A DNA stretch of 64,000 nt, from assembly GCA_031553005.1 (NCBI GenBank), contig JAVBMA010000004.1, forward strand, positions 1 to 64,000. The letters run 5' to 3'. A model generated the notes under the pieces. It saw only the letters and a list, made by a program, of their open reading frames with translations, did not search any database and was not told the origin of the DNA. Below, piece by piece: positions 43,999 through 52,312 of this stretch (position 1 is its first letter; each line of letters begins with the position of its first letter). The stretch comes from RGIG9379 sp031553005 (GTDB lineage Bacteria; Bacteroidota; Bacteroidia; Bacteroidales; Paludibacteraceae). The translations under genes and the position numbers were made by a program.

Positions 43999-45228
43999 AT
44001 GGATGAATTCAAATTAAATACAATCGAAGAGGCGATAGCGGATTTTAAAGAGGGAAAGTTTCTGATTGTGGTAGATGATGAAGATCGTGAGAATGAAGGT
44101 GATTTTATTACAGCCGCAGAATTGATCACCCCCGAAAAAGTAAACTTTATGTTTACAAACGGAAAAGGACTGGTTTGTGCTCCAATCACAGAAGATCGTT
44201 GTAAGGAGCTAAACCTCGATTTACAGGTAATGGACAATACCTCTTTGCACGAAACCCCTTTTACCGTGACAGTCGACCTTATAGGAAACGGTTGCTCTAC
44301 TGGCGTTTCTGCATACGATAGGGCAATGACGATTAAAGCTCTTTGCAGTCCCAATACCAAACCTGCGGATTTGGCACGTCCCGGGCATATCTTTCCATTG
44401 AAAGCTCAGAACAGAGGTGTTTTGAGGCGGGCTGGCCATACGGAGGCCGCAGTCGATTTAGCCCGCTTGGCAGGTCTTTATCCGGCAGGTGTGTTGGTCG
44501 AGATTATCAATGAAGACGGGACAATGGCAAGACTTCCACAGTTGATTGAAATTGCGAAAAAGTATGATATGAAGATCATAAGCGTGAAAGATTTGATCGC
44601 TTACCGCTTAAGATCCGAATCTTTGATCGAAAAAGGTGAAACCGTAAAAATGCCTACTAAATACGGCGACTTCCGCCTAATCCCTTTCCGCCAGAAATCA
44701 AACGGACAAGAACATATTGCTTTAATAAAAGGAGAGTGGGAAGAAGATGAACCGATACTGGTTCGTGTTCACTCCTCATGTATGACAGGCGATATTTTCG
44801 GGTCTCTTCGTTGCGAATGCGGAGAACAACTCCACTTGGCTATGCGGAAAATCCAAAAAGAAGGGAAAGGCGTGATCGTTTATATGAATCAGGAAGGCCG
44901 CGGAATCGGTTTGATGAATAAAATAAAAGCATATAAACTACAAGAAGAGGGTTACGATACGGTTGATGCAAATGTTCATCTCGGATTTAAACCTGACGAA
45001 AGAGATTACGGTGTAGGAGCACAGATACTTAGAGAAGTAGGAGTGAAAAAAATGCGTTTGATGACCAATAACCCTGTCAAACGAATAGGTTTGGAAAGTT
45101 ACGGCTTGAAAATAGAGGAAAATATTCCTGTCGAAATTGAACCAAACAAGTACAATATGTTTTATATAAAGACAAAAAAAGAGCGGATGGGGCATACCCT
45201 ATCTCTTAAAAACAACAGTCAAAAATGA
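43999..45228 (+). CDS. ribBA: Bifunctional DHBP synthase / GTP cyclohydrolase II
   Basis: A 409-residue fusion for the two first branches of riboflavin synthesis. The N-terminal RibB half (about 1-205) has DDEDRENEGDFI and the C-terminal RibA half (about 206-405) has the zinc Cys cluster SSCMTGDIFGSLRCECG and the NQEGRGIG loop. Start ATG 43999 lies only three bases after the permease stop, so translation may be coupled. No FMN riboswitch is visible upstream. Confidence 0.97.
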   Translation: MDEFKLNTIEEAIADFKEGKFLIVVDDEDRENEGDFITAAELITPEKVNFMFTNGKGLVCAPITEDRCKELNLDLQVMDNTSLHETPFTVTVDLIGNGCSTGVSAYDRAMTIKALCSPNTKPADLARPGHIFPLKAQNRGVLRRAGHTEAAVDLARLAGLYPAGVLVEIINEDGTMARLPQLIEIAKKYDMKIISVKDLIAYRLRSESLIEKGETVKMPTKYGDFRLIPFRQKSNGQEHIALIKGEWEEDEPILVRVHSSCMTGDIFGSLRCECGEQLHLAMRKIQKEGKGVIVYMNQEGRGIGLMNKIKAYKLQEEGYDTVDANVHLGFKPDERDYGVGAQILREVGVKKMRLMTNNPVKRIGLESYGLKIEENIPVEIEPNKYNMFYIKTKKERMGHTLSLKNNSQK

Positions 45229-45261
45229 ATTATTAGTTAGGGTAATTGAAATCTTGGATTT

Positions 45262-45269
45262 TACTTTTG
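45262..45269 (+). promoter_or_regulatory. -7 element of the pdxJ promoter
   Basis: TACTTTTG, 43 bases before the pdxJ start. The nearest TTG (45246) is too close for a standard -33. Confidence 0.4.
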
Positions 45270-45312
45270 CCCGGTTTTATTTCATTATGAGTGAACTACT
45301 AAGAAGAACTAT

Positions 45313-46026
45313 ATGACAAAGTTAAGTGTAAATATCAACAAAATAGCAACTTTACGGAATGCCCGGGGAGGGAATGTTCCCGATATCTTAAAGGTTGCAG
45401 CCGACTGCCAGACTTTCGGCTCCGATGGAATTACCGTTCACCCGAGACCGGACGGGCGGCATATCCGTTATAGCGACGTGCTGGATCTTCAAAGCATAAT
45501 AACAACCGAGTTCAATATTGAAGGCTATCCGAGTCCGGCATTTATCGAATTGGTAAAAACAGTGAAACCCCGTCAGGTAACACTCGTGCCCGACCCTCCT
45601 GAAGCGATTACCTCCAATGCTGGCTGGAATACCGTCGAAAATGAAGCCTTTTTAAAAGAGATAATAGAAGATTTCCAATCAGTAGGAATACGAGTATCCA
45701 TTTTCATAGATACCGATATTGAAAATATACGGAATGCCGCCAAAACCGGCGCTGACAGGGTTGAACTTTATACCGAACCCTATGCCGCGAATTATGCCCT
45801 TGATAAAGAAAAGGCAGTATTGCCGTTTGTTGAGGCAGCAAAAGCAGCAAGAGACTCAGGCTTAGGTGTCAATGCCGGGCATGACCTCAATTTGGAAAAC
45901 CTTCGTTACCTGAAAGAAAATATTCCATGGCTTAAAGAAGTTTCTATCGGTCATGCATTGATTTCAGATGCACTTTACTACGGATTGGAGAAGACAATTC
46001 AACTATATAAAGAGTGTTTGAAATAA
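45313..46026 (+). CDS. pdxJ: Pyridoxine 5'-phosphate synthase
   Basis: A 237-residue TIM-barrel enzyme that joins the PdxA product with deoxyxylulose 5-phosphate to form pyridoxine phosphate. The opening TKLSVNINKIATLRNARGG, HPRPDGRHI, and NAGHDLNLENL are conserved and include the catalytic His and Glu contexts. Its upstream partner pdxA is at 19722. In Bacteroidetes pdxJ is typically followed by exbB-exbD-tonB, as here. Confidence 0.97.
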   Translation: MTKLSVNINKIATLRNARGGNVPDILKVAADCQTFGSDGITVHPRPDGRHIRYSDVLDLQSIITTEFNIEGYPSPAFIELVKTVKPRQVTLVPDPPEAITSNAGWNTVENEAFLKEIIEDFQSVGIRVSIFIDTDIENIRNAAKTGADRVELYTEPYAANYALDKEKAVLPFVEAAKAARDSGLGVNAGHDLNLENLRYLKENIPWLKEVSIGHALISDALYYGLEKTIQLYKECLK

Positions 46027-46259
46027 AATATAAAACGAACAAGATTTGATAATTCGGATGTTTGACTATCGGAGATTCAACTTTTTAGTCAAAAAACAGA
46101 ATGAAATAAAAGCATTTTCAGACATAAAGAAATTGAAAAAAAATCAATAATATTGCATAATCCTTGAGACTCATATAAATAGAGCCGTTTTTTGAAATTA
46201 TTTAAAAGAGTCAAAGGTTCCGGACGTATTAAATACTGAATAAATATAATAACAAGCAG

Positions 46260-46940
46260 ATGAATTTAAATGTATTATTACAGGTTGCCGAAACTACGGC
46301 CGCAGGACAGGAAGTAGCGGAAATGAATTTATTTGATATGGCGCTCAAAGGCGGATGGATTATGCTCCCTCTTTTGCTCCTTTTGATTTTAGCCGTATAT
46401 ATTTTTATAGAGAGATTCGTTGTTGTTAAAAGAGCCTCCCAGAAAGATGCGACCTTTATGAATAAGATTAAAGATTACATCAACGAAGGAAAGATTGAAG
46501 CCGCGTTGGCTCTATGTAAAAAAACAGATACACCTTATTCCCGGATGATAGAAAAAGGAATATCCCGTCTTGGCCGTCCGATGAGTGATGTGATGGTTGC
46601 AATTGAAAATGTGGGTAACCTCGAAATTATAAAACTGGAAAAAGGACTTCCCCTCTTGGCTACAACAGCCGGGGGTGCTCCGATGATTGGTTTTTTAGGT
46701 ACGGTAGTAGGTATGGTTGAGGCTTTCTTTAATATGGCAAATGCCGGTAGCAATGTCGATGTTACAATGCTTGCCGGTGGTATTTATACAGCCATGGTAA
46801 CAACGGTAGGGGGGCTTATCGTCGGTATTCTGGCTTACTTTGCATATAATTACATGGTTGGAAGGGTAGATAAAGTTATAGGTGATATGGAAGCCCATAC
46901 ATTAGAGTTTATGGATATCCTGAACGAACCTGCGAATTGA
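46260..46940 (+). CDS. exbB: MotA/TolQ/ExbB proton channel protein
   Basis: A 226-residue inner-membrane protein. Membrane helices lie at about 33-52, 130-155 and 180-200. The signature TTAGGAPMIGFLGTVVGMVEAF marks the proton-channel family. With the ExbD and TonB genes downstream it should energise TonB-dependent outer-membrane receptors by the proton gradient. The gap of 272 bases to exbD, with a repeat in it, is unusually long for this trio. Confidence 0.93.
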   Translation: MNLNVLLQVAETTAAGQEVAEMNLFDMALKGGWIMLPLLLLLILAVYIFIERFVVVKRASQKDATFMNKIKDYINEGKIEAALALCKKTDTPYSRMIEKGISRLGRPMSDVMVAIENVGNLEIIKLEKGLPLLATTAGGAPMIGFLGTVVGMVEAFFNMANAGSNVDVTMLAGGIYTAMVTTVGGLIVGILAYFAYNYMVGRVDKVIGDMEAHTLEFMDILNEPAN

Positions 46941-47069
46941 TTGAGTCAAGAAAAATCTGAGGTTGGACATCTCTGAGATGTTTTTGAATCTTAGTCAATA
47001 AAACTTAAGGCAATAATTTTAACGCTTATTAGTAATATTTCCCCCAGTGTTAACGTTAATGAATTTTAT

Positions 47070-47146
47070 AAACACAAAGGCACAAAGAACACGAAGTTAT
47101 ATTTGTTTTTTTTATTTTCTTTGTGTACTTCGTGTCTTTGTGTTTA
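47070..47146. repeat. ACACAAAG-type inverted repeat between exbB and exbD
   Basis: Left arm 47070-47096 (AAACACAAAGGCACAAAGAA...) and right arm 47128-47146 (CTTCGTGTCTTTGTGTTTA) are inverted copies with a small gap. A TATATTTG at 47098-47105 lies in the loop. Confidence 0.75.
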
Positions 47147-47212
47147 CTTTTTCTCGTTAGGGGTAATATAGCTAGATAAGCATGATAATTTTCACAAACA
47201 GTTAAATAAGAT

Positions 47213-47623
47213 ATGGCATTAAAAAGAAGAAATAAAGCTCAAGCCGAATTCAGTATGTCATCTATGACCGATATTGTATTCTTACTTCTTATTTTCTTTA
47301 TGTTAACATCAACCGTCGTTCATCCGAATGCCATTAAAATAATGTTGCCCCAAAGCAAGCAGCAAACTTCGGCTAAACCTTTGACCCGCGTTGTCATAGA
47401 TAAAGATTTGAACTACTATGTAGCCTTTAGTAAAGAGAAAGAACGTCCGATTGCTTTCGAAGAAATAGAACCCTTTTTAAAACAAGTGGTTTCGGACGAA
47501 CCGGAAATGTATGTCGCTTTATATGCAGACGAAACCGTGCCACACGGAGAAGTTGTGAAAATATTAAATATAGCGAACGTAAATAAATTCAAATTGGTAA
47601 TAGCAACCAGACCGGTCAAGTAG
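47213..47623 (+). CDS. exbD: ExbD/TolR family biopolymer transport protein
   Basis: A 136-residue protein with one N-terminal membrane helix (about 18-38; SSMTDIVFLLLIFFMLTSTV, whose Asp is the proton-carrying residue) and a periplasmic domain. It forms the channel complex with ExbB and passes energy to TonB. Only one ExbD is present here; many Bacteroidetes have two in tandem. Confidence 0.94.
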   Translation: MALKRRNKAQAEFSMSSMTDIVFLLLIFFMLTSTVVHPNAIKIMLPQSKQQTSAKPLTRVVIDKDLNYYVAFSKEKERPIAFEEIEPFLKQVVSDEPEMYVALYADETVPHGEVVKILNIANVNKFKLVIATRPVK

Positions 47624-47694
47624 CGACGTGGCACGCTGCGTCGCTATCTGACCGACCACATCACAGCTAACCGGAAATCAATTATTAAAAAAAT

Positions 47695-48570
47695 ATGAAA
47701 CTCGAACAAAAAGCCAGAATATATGGGATAATTGGAGCACTACTTTTTCAGGTAGCCCTTTTTCTGTTGCTATGGTTTTGGGTTTTACCCCATGTCTCAC
47801 CCGAAGAAGAGCAAGGTCTTTCTGTGGCCTTGGGAGTAGACGCCGAAGGCGGAAATGATTTTTTTGAACCTGCCCCTGCCGAAGAGATAGAAGGGGCATT
47901 GGCAGCTATGGAACCTGAGCCGTTAGCTTCCGGGATTGATGAATTTCAAACTCAGGATATCGAAGAATCGGTGGCAATGCCGGGTGCAAAGAAGGAAAAA
48001 ACTCAAGAAGAACTTCGCCGTGAACAAGAGCAAAGACAACAACAATACCTGAGAGAACAGGAGCGTCAGGAAGAGTTAAGAAAGGCAGCCGAAGCAAAAG
48101 CATTAAAAGAAGCACAGGATAGGAAAGTAGAAGAGATCGGAAACCGCACCCGGAATTTATTCGGAGGAGGTGGAACCGGAGGATCCGGAAATTCAAATTC
48201 CTCTTCCGGACAAGGGACAGGGCAATCCACAGGAAATCAAGGAAACCCGTTCGGAAGCCCCGATGCTACCAATAAAGAAGGCAGTGGTTCGGGAAGTGGT
48301 GGAAATTCATACTCGCTTGCTGGACGATCGCTTGCAGGGTCGCTGATAAAACCGACCTATAATGTCTACGAAGAAGGAAAAATTGTGGTAACAATCATTG
48401 TAGATAAAGAAGGAACTGTAATAAGCGCGGTGGTAGGAAGCGGTACGAATATAGACAATCCGACACTGAGAAGTGCAGCACTGGATGCGGCAAAAAGAAC
48501 AAAATTCAATAAAATTTCTACTGAAAAAAATCAGAGCGGAACCATTACCTATAATTTTAAATTACAGTAA
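47695..48570 (+). CDS. tonB: TonB family energy transducer
   Basis: A 291-residue protein. It has one N-terminal membrane helix (about 13-33), a periplasmic linker rich in Glu/Gln/Lys/Arg (about 100-155, predicted coiled coil) and a Gly/Ser-rich spacer, then a C-terminal TonB domain (about 215-291: GKIVVTIIVDKEGTVISAVV, ending TYNFKL). The Gly/Ser spacer replaces the Pro-rich one of E. coli. It ends the exbB-exbD-tonB group. Confidence 0.93.
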   Translation: MKLEQKARIYGIIGALLFQVALFLLLWFWVLPHVSPEEEQGLSVALGVDAEGGNDFFEPAPAEEIEGALAAMEPEPLASGIDEFQTQDIEESVAMPGAKKEKTQEELRREQEQRQQQYLREQERQEELRKAAEAKALKEAQDRKVEEIGNRTRNLFGGGGTGGSGNSNSSSGQGTGQSTGNQGNPFGSPDATNKEGSGSGSGGNSYSLAGRSLAGSLIKPTYNVYEEGKIVVTIIVDKEGTVISAVVGSGTNIDNPTLRSAALDAAKRTKFNKISTEKNQSGTITYNFKLQ

Positions 48571-48679
48571 TTTTTCAACCTATCTTATTTCCCGGTTGTT
48601 ATACTTAAAGTGAATCCTTACAGAGTGTACTCTGTTTAATGTTTTCGATTTTTTTAGTATAAACATAATATATCCCATT

Positions 48680-49225
48680 ATGTCAAAAGTTTTTATTTTT
48701 TTAGCAACAGGATTTGAAGAGACAGAAGCCATTGTACCCATTGATATTCTGAGAAGAGCTGAATTGGAAGTGGAAATAGTATCCGTTATTTCTAAAAAGG
48801 AAGTTACAGGCGCGCACGGAATAACCGTTGTTGCCGATTCGTTGTTCGACAATACCGATTTTTCAAAAGGAGAAATGCTTATTCTTCCGGGAGGTATGCC
48901 CGGCGCTAAAAATTTAAATGAGCATCCCGGATTGAAAAAACTGATAATGAATTATAATGATAAAGAAAAATATATTTCTGCTATCTGTGCAGCCCCGATG
49001 ATATTAGGAGAGATGGGGCTTCTGATAGGAGAAAAAGCAATATCTTATCCGGGTTATGAAACGCACTTACTGGGGGCGCAGGTTTTAAATGAGCGCGTGG
49101 TTGTTTCCGATAAATTTATTACAGGAAAAGGCCCCGGAGTTGCAGTGGAATTTGCACTTAAAATAATCGAAGTTCTAAAAGGAAAATCCCTTGCAAAAGA
49201 GATAGCCTCTGCATTCATTGCCTAG
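48680..49225 (+). CDS. DJ-1/PfpI family protein
   Basis: A 181-residue DJ-1 family protein, possibly a glyoxalase III or deglycase. The nucleophilic Cys103 (SAICAAPMIL) and the Glu16 that lowers its pKa (EETEAI) are present, as are LPGGMPGA and GKGPGVAVEFAL. It stands alone; there is no terminator that I can see, and the following 220 bases hold only a heptamer array at the end of the next, opposite gene. Confidence 0.92.
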   Translation: MSKVFIFLATGFEETEAIVPIDILRRAELEVEIVSVISKKEVTGAHGITVVADSLFDNTDFSKGEMLILPGGMPGAKNLNEHPGLKKLIMNYNDKEKYISAICAAPMILGEMGLLIGEKAISYPGYETHLLGAQVLNERVVVSDKFITGKGPGVAVEFALKIIEVLKGKSLAKEIASAFIA

Positions 49226-49420
49226 TTTGTACGCTGATGATAATGATGCAAGAAATAGTGTACTTAATCAACTTCTGAAGGTTTCTTACGGCTAATACCC
49301 TCGCCGAGTATTTCTTTTGCATATTACCCTCAACGAGTCATTGAAGAAGTGGTTCAAAATCATTCGACCTTTCGGCTTATCTTTTTATGCGACGCAACCA
49401 AGCCGGAGCAAATATTTCTA

Positions 49421-49454
49421 CCTTTTACTTTTCAATTCTCACTTTTCACTTTTT
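49421..49454 (-). repeat. Heptamer array overlapping the 3' end of the XRE gene
   Basis: CCTTTTACTTTTCAATTCTC and ACTTTTCACTTTTT: reverse units on this strand, hence forward units as read by the XRE gene. The gene's TGA (49446-49448) is within it. Confidence 0.7.
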
Positions 49455-49856
49455 CTCCTCTCCATATTCTCTAAGTTTGGCTTCTAATATCTCCACTTGG
49501 CGGGACAGAAAATCAACCGACTGGCTATTTGTTTTTAACAATTCATGAAGATCTCCGTCTGACTTCGTATTGGCAGCATTATTTTCTTTTCTAGTACTCT
49601 CTTTTTCAATATCTAGACGGACTGTATTATAGGTATTTCCGTTTATATTATTAAATGATTCGGTCGCCGGCACTTTTAATGTTTCTGCAATTTTATCTAA
49701 ACGGTTAAATGTAAGGTCAGTCTCTCCATATTCAATATTGCAATAAGCGTTTCTTGAAAGATTAAGTTTTTCACTCATCTGCTCTGGGGTCAACAGCTTT
49801 TCTTTGCGTAATAATTTTAATTCTTGTCCGACTGTTTTTCTGGATTGTTTTGTCAT
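49446..49856 (-). CDS. XRE-family transcriptional regulator
   Basis: A 136-residue protein. An XRE/Cro helix-turn-helix covers about residues 10-65 (GQELKLLRKEKLLTPEQMSE, LSRNAYCNIEYGETDLTFNR). The middle is polar, and the C-terminus (about 105-136) is a short coiled coil (DFLSRQVEILEAKLREYGEE), probably for oligomers. There is no peptidase or toxin domain. Immediately in front of its start are two full and one partial copy of a 22-base repeat with dyad symmetry, a probable autoregulatory operator. The final codons lie in a heptamer array. Confidence 0.85.
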   Translation of the reverse strand: MTKQSRKTVGQELKLLRKEKLLTPEQMSEKLNLSRNAYCNIEYGETDLTFNRLDKIAETLKVPATESFNNINGNTYNTVRLDIEKESTRKENNAANTKSDGDLHELLKTNSQSVDFLSRQVEILEAKLREYGEEKK

Positions 49857-49919
49857 AACTCGTAAAGTTCCGGTTAGTAACTCGTAAAGTTCCGGTTAGT
49901 AATTCGTGAAATTCCGGGT
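49857..49919 (-). promoter_or_regulatory. Tandem 22-base dyad repeats before the XRE gene
   Basis: Copies start at 49857, 49879 and 49901. Each begins with a dyad: AACTCGTAAAGTT in the first two, AATTCGTGAAATT in the third. The change from C to T in the left arm is matched by G to A in the right arm, so symmetry is kept. The 22-base period places dyads about two helical turns apart, on one face of DNA. The first copy abuts the start codon. Confidence 0.55.
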
Positions 49920-50004
49920 GTAAATTAATAAAAATAGTATATACAATAAATATATAAAGGTATCTATATTTAATATTGTTAACTAAAATTTTAATAGTTT
50001 ATGT

Positions 50005-50356
50005 ATGGGGGAAATTCAGGTACCCCGTAATTTCTTTGAAGACTATGCCAAAGAGGTAGAACTGAGCGACTGGACTCAGTGGTTGTATCCGGGTAATTTT
50101 GCCCCAGATTGGGAAAAAGCTGTTGTGGCGACATTACAGGAATGAGGACGTTATGTGGTAGTTTACTGGTGATTGGGATATAAGTGTCAATGTAGAGCAA
50201 CTTGGGGAAAAAATAAACACATTGTTCGAAGTTGAAGAACTCAAAGCACGGAAAAGGGTAATAAATAAGGAATGGGAGAATTATGCTCCCCAAAACGATT
50301 CACTGCAAAGTATTGAAGAGATGAAAGCAGGCTTCAAGGAGGCGGTCTGGCACTGA
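50005..50356 (+). pseudogene. Decayed gene of unknown function
   Basis: ATG 50005 opens 46 codons that look like real protein (MGEIQVPRNFFEDYAKEVEL, then SDWTQWLYPGNF) and end at TGA 50143-50145. In another frame, from 50162 to TGA 50354, 64 codons follow (GDWDISVNVEQLGEKINTLF, then WENYAPQNDSLQSIEEM). Both halves have sensible composition and lie end to end, so one gene was probably broken by frameshift and stop mutations. I do not recognise the family. It lies between the XRE repeats and the glyS terminator. Confidence 0.55.
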
Positions 50357-50476
50357 AAGATATCGTTTTGCATCATTACCATATTTGAAATTTGAGGCAA
50401 CGTATAAGCGCTACTTGCTTACTCGTATCTCACAAACTCTGGTTATTTAGATATAAAGCAATATAATCCCCTTAAT

Positions 50477-50526
50477 AAAAAAGCAAAAACCTACGGAATT
50501 ATTTTTCCGTAGGTTTTTGCTTTTTT
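50477..50526. terminator. Terminator of glyS (bidirectional)
   Basis: A perfect 22-bp stem (50477-50498 with 50505-50526), A-rich at one end and T-rich at the other. It serves glyS on the minus strand, 22 bases after its stop. Confidence 0.9.
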
Positions 50527-50547
50527 ACTTTTAGATAATCTTTTCGG

Positions 50548-52095
50548 TTATTCCGCGATTTTCTTCAGAATATTTTTCATATCTACCTCATCGCTCACAA
50601 TCTTTTGTAAATCTTCAATTTTTACACGTTTTTGTTCCATTGTATCGCGGTAGCGGATTGTCACGGTGTTATCCAGCAATGTCTGATGGTCGACAGTCAC
50701 GCAGAATGGAGTCCCGATAGCGTCTTGGCGGCGGTAGCGTTTACCGATTGTATCTTTTTCTTCGTATACGCATTTGAAATTATATTTCAAATCGTTCATT
50801 ATTTCGGTTGCCTTTTCCGGTAGTCCGTCTTTTTTCAATAACGGAAGGATGGCAAGTTTTACCGGAGCCAGTACCGGAGGTAAAGCCAATACCACGCGGG
50901 TGTCGCCACCTTCGAGCACTTCTTCTTTATAAGAGGCTGCCATGATGCTCAGGAACATACGGTCTACTCCGATAGAAGTTTCAACTACATACGGGGTATA
51001 AGATTCATTGAGCTCGGGGTCAAAATATTTGATGTTTTTTCCCGAATATTTCTCGTGGCTGCTTAAGTCAAAATCAGTGCGTGAGTGAATACCTTCCACT
51101 TCTTTAAATCCGAATGGCATTTCGAATTCGATATCTGTAGCGGCATTAGCATAGTGAGCTAATTTGTCGTGATCGTGGTAACGGTATTTATGGTCTCCCA
51201 ATCCGAGTGCCTTGTGCCATTTCAGGCGGAATGCTTTCCATTGTTCAAACCATTTCATCTCTTCGCCGGGACGAACAAAGAATTGCATTTCCATCTGTTC
51301 GAACTCGCGCATGCGGAAGATAAACTGGCGGGCAACGATTTCGTTACGAAATGCTTTACCGATCTGGGCAATTCCGAAAGGAATCTTCATACGGCCTGTC
51401 TTTTGTACATTGAGGTAATTAACGAAAATACCTTGGGCAGTTTCCGGACGCAGGTAAATTTTCATCGCGCCTTCCGAAGTAGATCCCATTTCGGTGGAGA
51501 ACATCAGGTTGAATTGACGGACATCTGTCCAGTTTTTAGTACCGCTGATCGGGCAAACGACCTCATAGTCTTCTATGATTTGTTTTAGTCCGGGCAGATC
51601 CGAGTCATTTAATGCCTTTACAAAGCGGGCATGTATTTCATCGCGTTTAGCTTGGTTTTCCAATACACGCGGATTTGTTTGTTTAAACATTTCGGCATCG
51701 AAACTATCTCCGAATTTTTTAGCGGCTTTTTCAACCTCTTTTTCAATCTTTTCGTCGTATTTAGCCAATAAGTCTTCTATCAGGATATCGGCACGGTAGC
51801 GTTTTTTCGAATCTTTATTATCGATCAACGGGTCATTGAAGGCATCCACATGTCCGGAAGCTTTCCATGTAGTAGGGTGCATGAAAATGGCAGCATCAAT
51901 TCCCACTACATTACCGTGTAATAAAGTCATACTGTCCCACCAATATTTTTTGATGTTATTCTTTAACTCTACACCATTCTGGCCGTAGTCATATACTGCT
52001 CCAAGTCCATCGTAAATTTCACTGGAAGGGAAAACAAAACCGTACTCTTTAGAATGAGCTACCAATTTTTTAAATACATCATCTTGTGAAGCCAT
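50548..52095 (-). CDS. glyS: Glycyl-tRNA synthetase (alpha2 type)
   Basis: A 515-residue class II synthetase that charges tRNA-Gly; a tRNA-Gly is at 5183. Motif 2 (FRNEIVARQFIFRMREFEQME) and motif 3 (SIGVDRMFLSIM) are clear, as is the N-terminal FPSSEIYDGLGAVYDYGQNG. The C-terminal anticodon-binding domain starts near 400 (LPPVLAPVKLAILPL). It is the single-chain dimeric form, not the E. coli alpha/beta form. The gene has its own promoter and terminator. Confidence 0.97.
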   Translation of the reverse strand: MASQDDVFKKLVAHSKEYGFVFPSSEIYDGLGAVYDYGQNGVELKNNIKKYWWDSMTLLHGNVVGIDAAIFMHPTTWKASGHVDAFNDPLIDNKDSKKRYRADILIEDLLAKYDEKIEKEVEKAAKKFGDSFDAEMFKQTNPRVLENQAKRDEIHARFVKALNDSDLPGLKQIIEDYEVVCPISGTKNWTDVRQFNLMFSTEMGSTSEGAMKIYLRPETAQGIFVNYLNVQKTGRMKIPFGIAQIGKAFRNEIVARQFIFRMREFEQMEMQFFVRPGEEMKWFEQWKAFRLKWHKALGLGDHKYRYHDHDKLAHYANAATDIEFEMPFGFKEVEGIHSRTDFDLSSHEKYSGKNIKYFDPELNESYTPYVVETSIGVDRMFLSIMAASYKEEVLEGGDTRVVLALPPVLAPVKLAILPLLKKDGLPEKATEIMNDLKYNFKCVYEEKDTIGKRYRRQDAIGTPFCVTVDHQTLLDNTVTIRYRDTMEQKRVKIEDLQKIVSDEVDMKNILKKIAE

Positions 52096-52196
52096 AAATA
52101 TTCAGCGTAAATTAATTTATATTACTATAAACGAGGAGATAACCTTTAATTATCGGGCTTTGCCGCTTATTATTCTCCTTTATCTCTTTCAAGCCG

Positions 52197-52204
52197 CAAA
52201 TTTA
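52197..52204 (-). promoter_or_regulatory. -7 element of the glyS promoter
   Basis: Read on the minus strand this is TAAATTTG, about 100 bases before the start codon. No clear -33 is seen. Confidence 0.45.
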
Positions 52205-52227
52205 GTCATTTTAGTATGAAAAAGCTA

Positions 52228-52290
52228 ACATGGGAGTTGAAAAGTGAATTGTTAAATCGACGGAGTCAAAGTTGAAAGCCGAGAGTTGAA
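52228..52290 (+). repeat. Forward heptamer-like array between glyS and the aminotransferase
   Basis: AGTTGAAAAGTGAATTG, AAAGTTGAAAGC and GAGTTGAAAAA are related units broken by other sequence. Confidence 0.6.
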
Positions 52291-52312
52291 AAAATATTTG
52301 GCGTGGGAAACT

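Noticed and set aside
43900..44000. FMN riboswitch before ribBA
   Set aside because: Only three bases separate ribBA from the upstream gene, and no conserved RFN element is seen.
49857..49919. CRISPR array
   Set aside because: The 22-base repeats are directly joined with no spacers and there are no cas genes.
49446..50356. Toxin-antitoxin pair formed by the XRE gene and the decayed gene
   Set aside because: The second gene is broken and on the other strand, and neither half shows a toxin motif.
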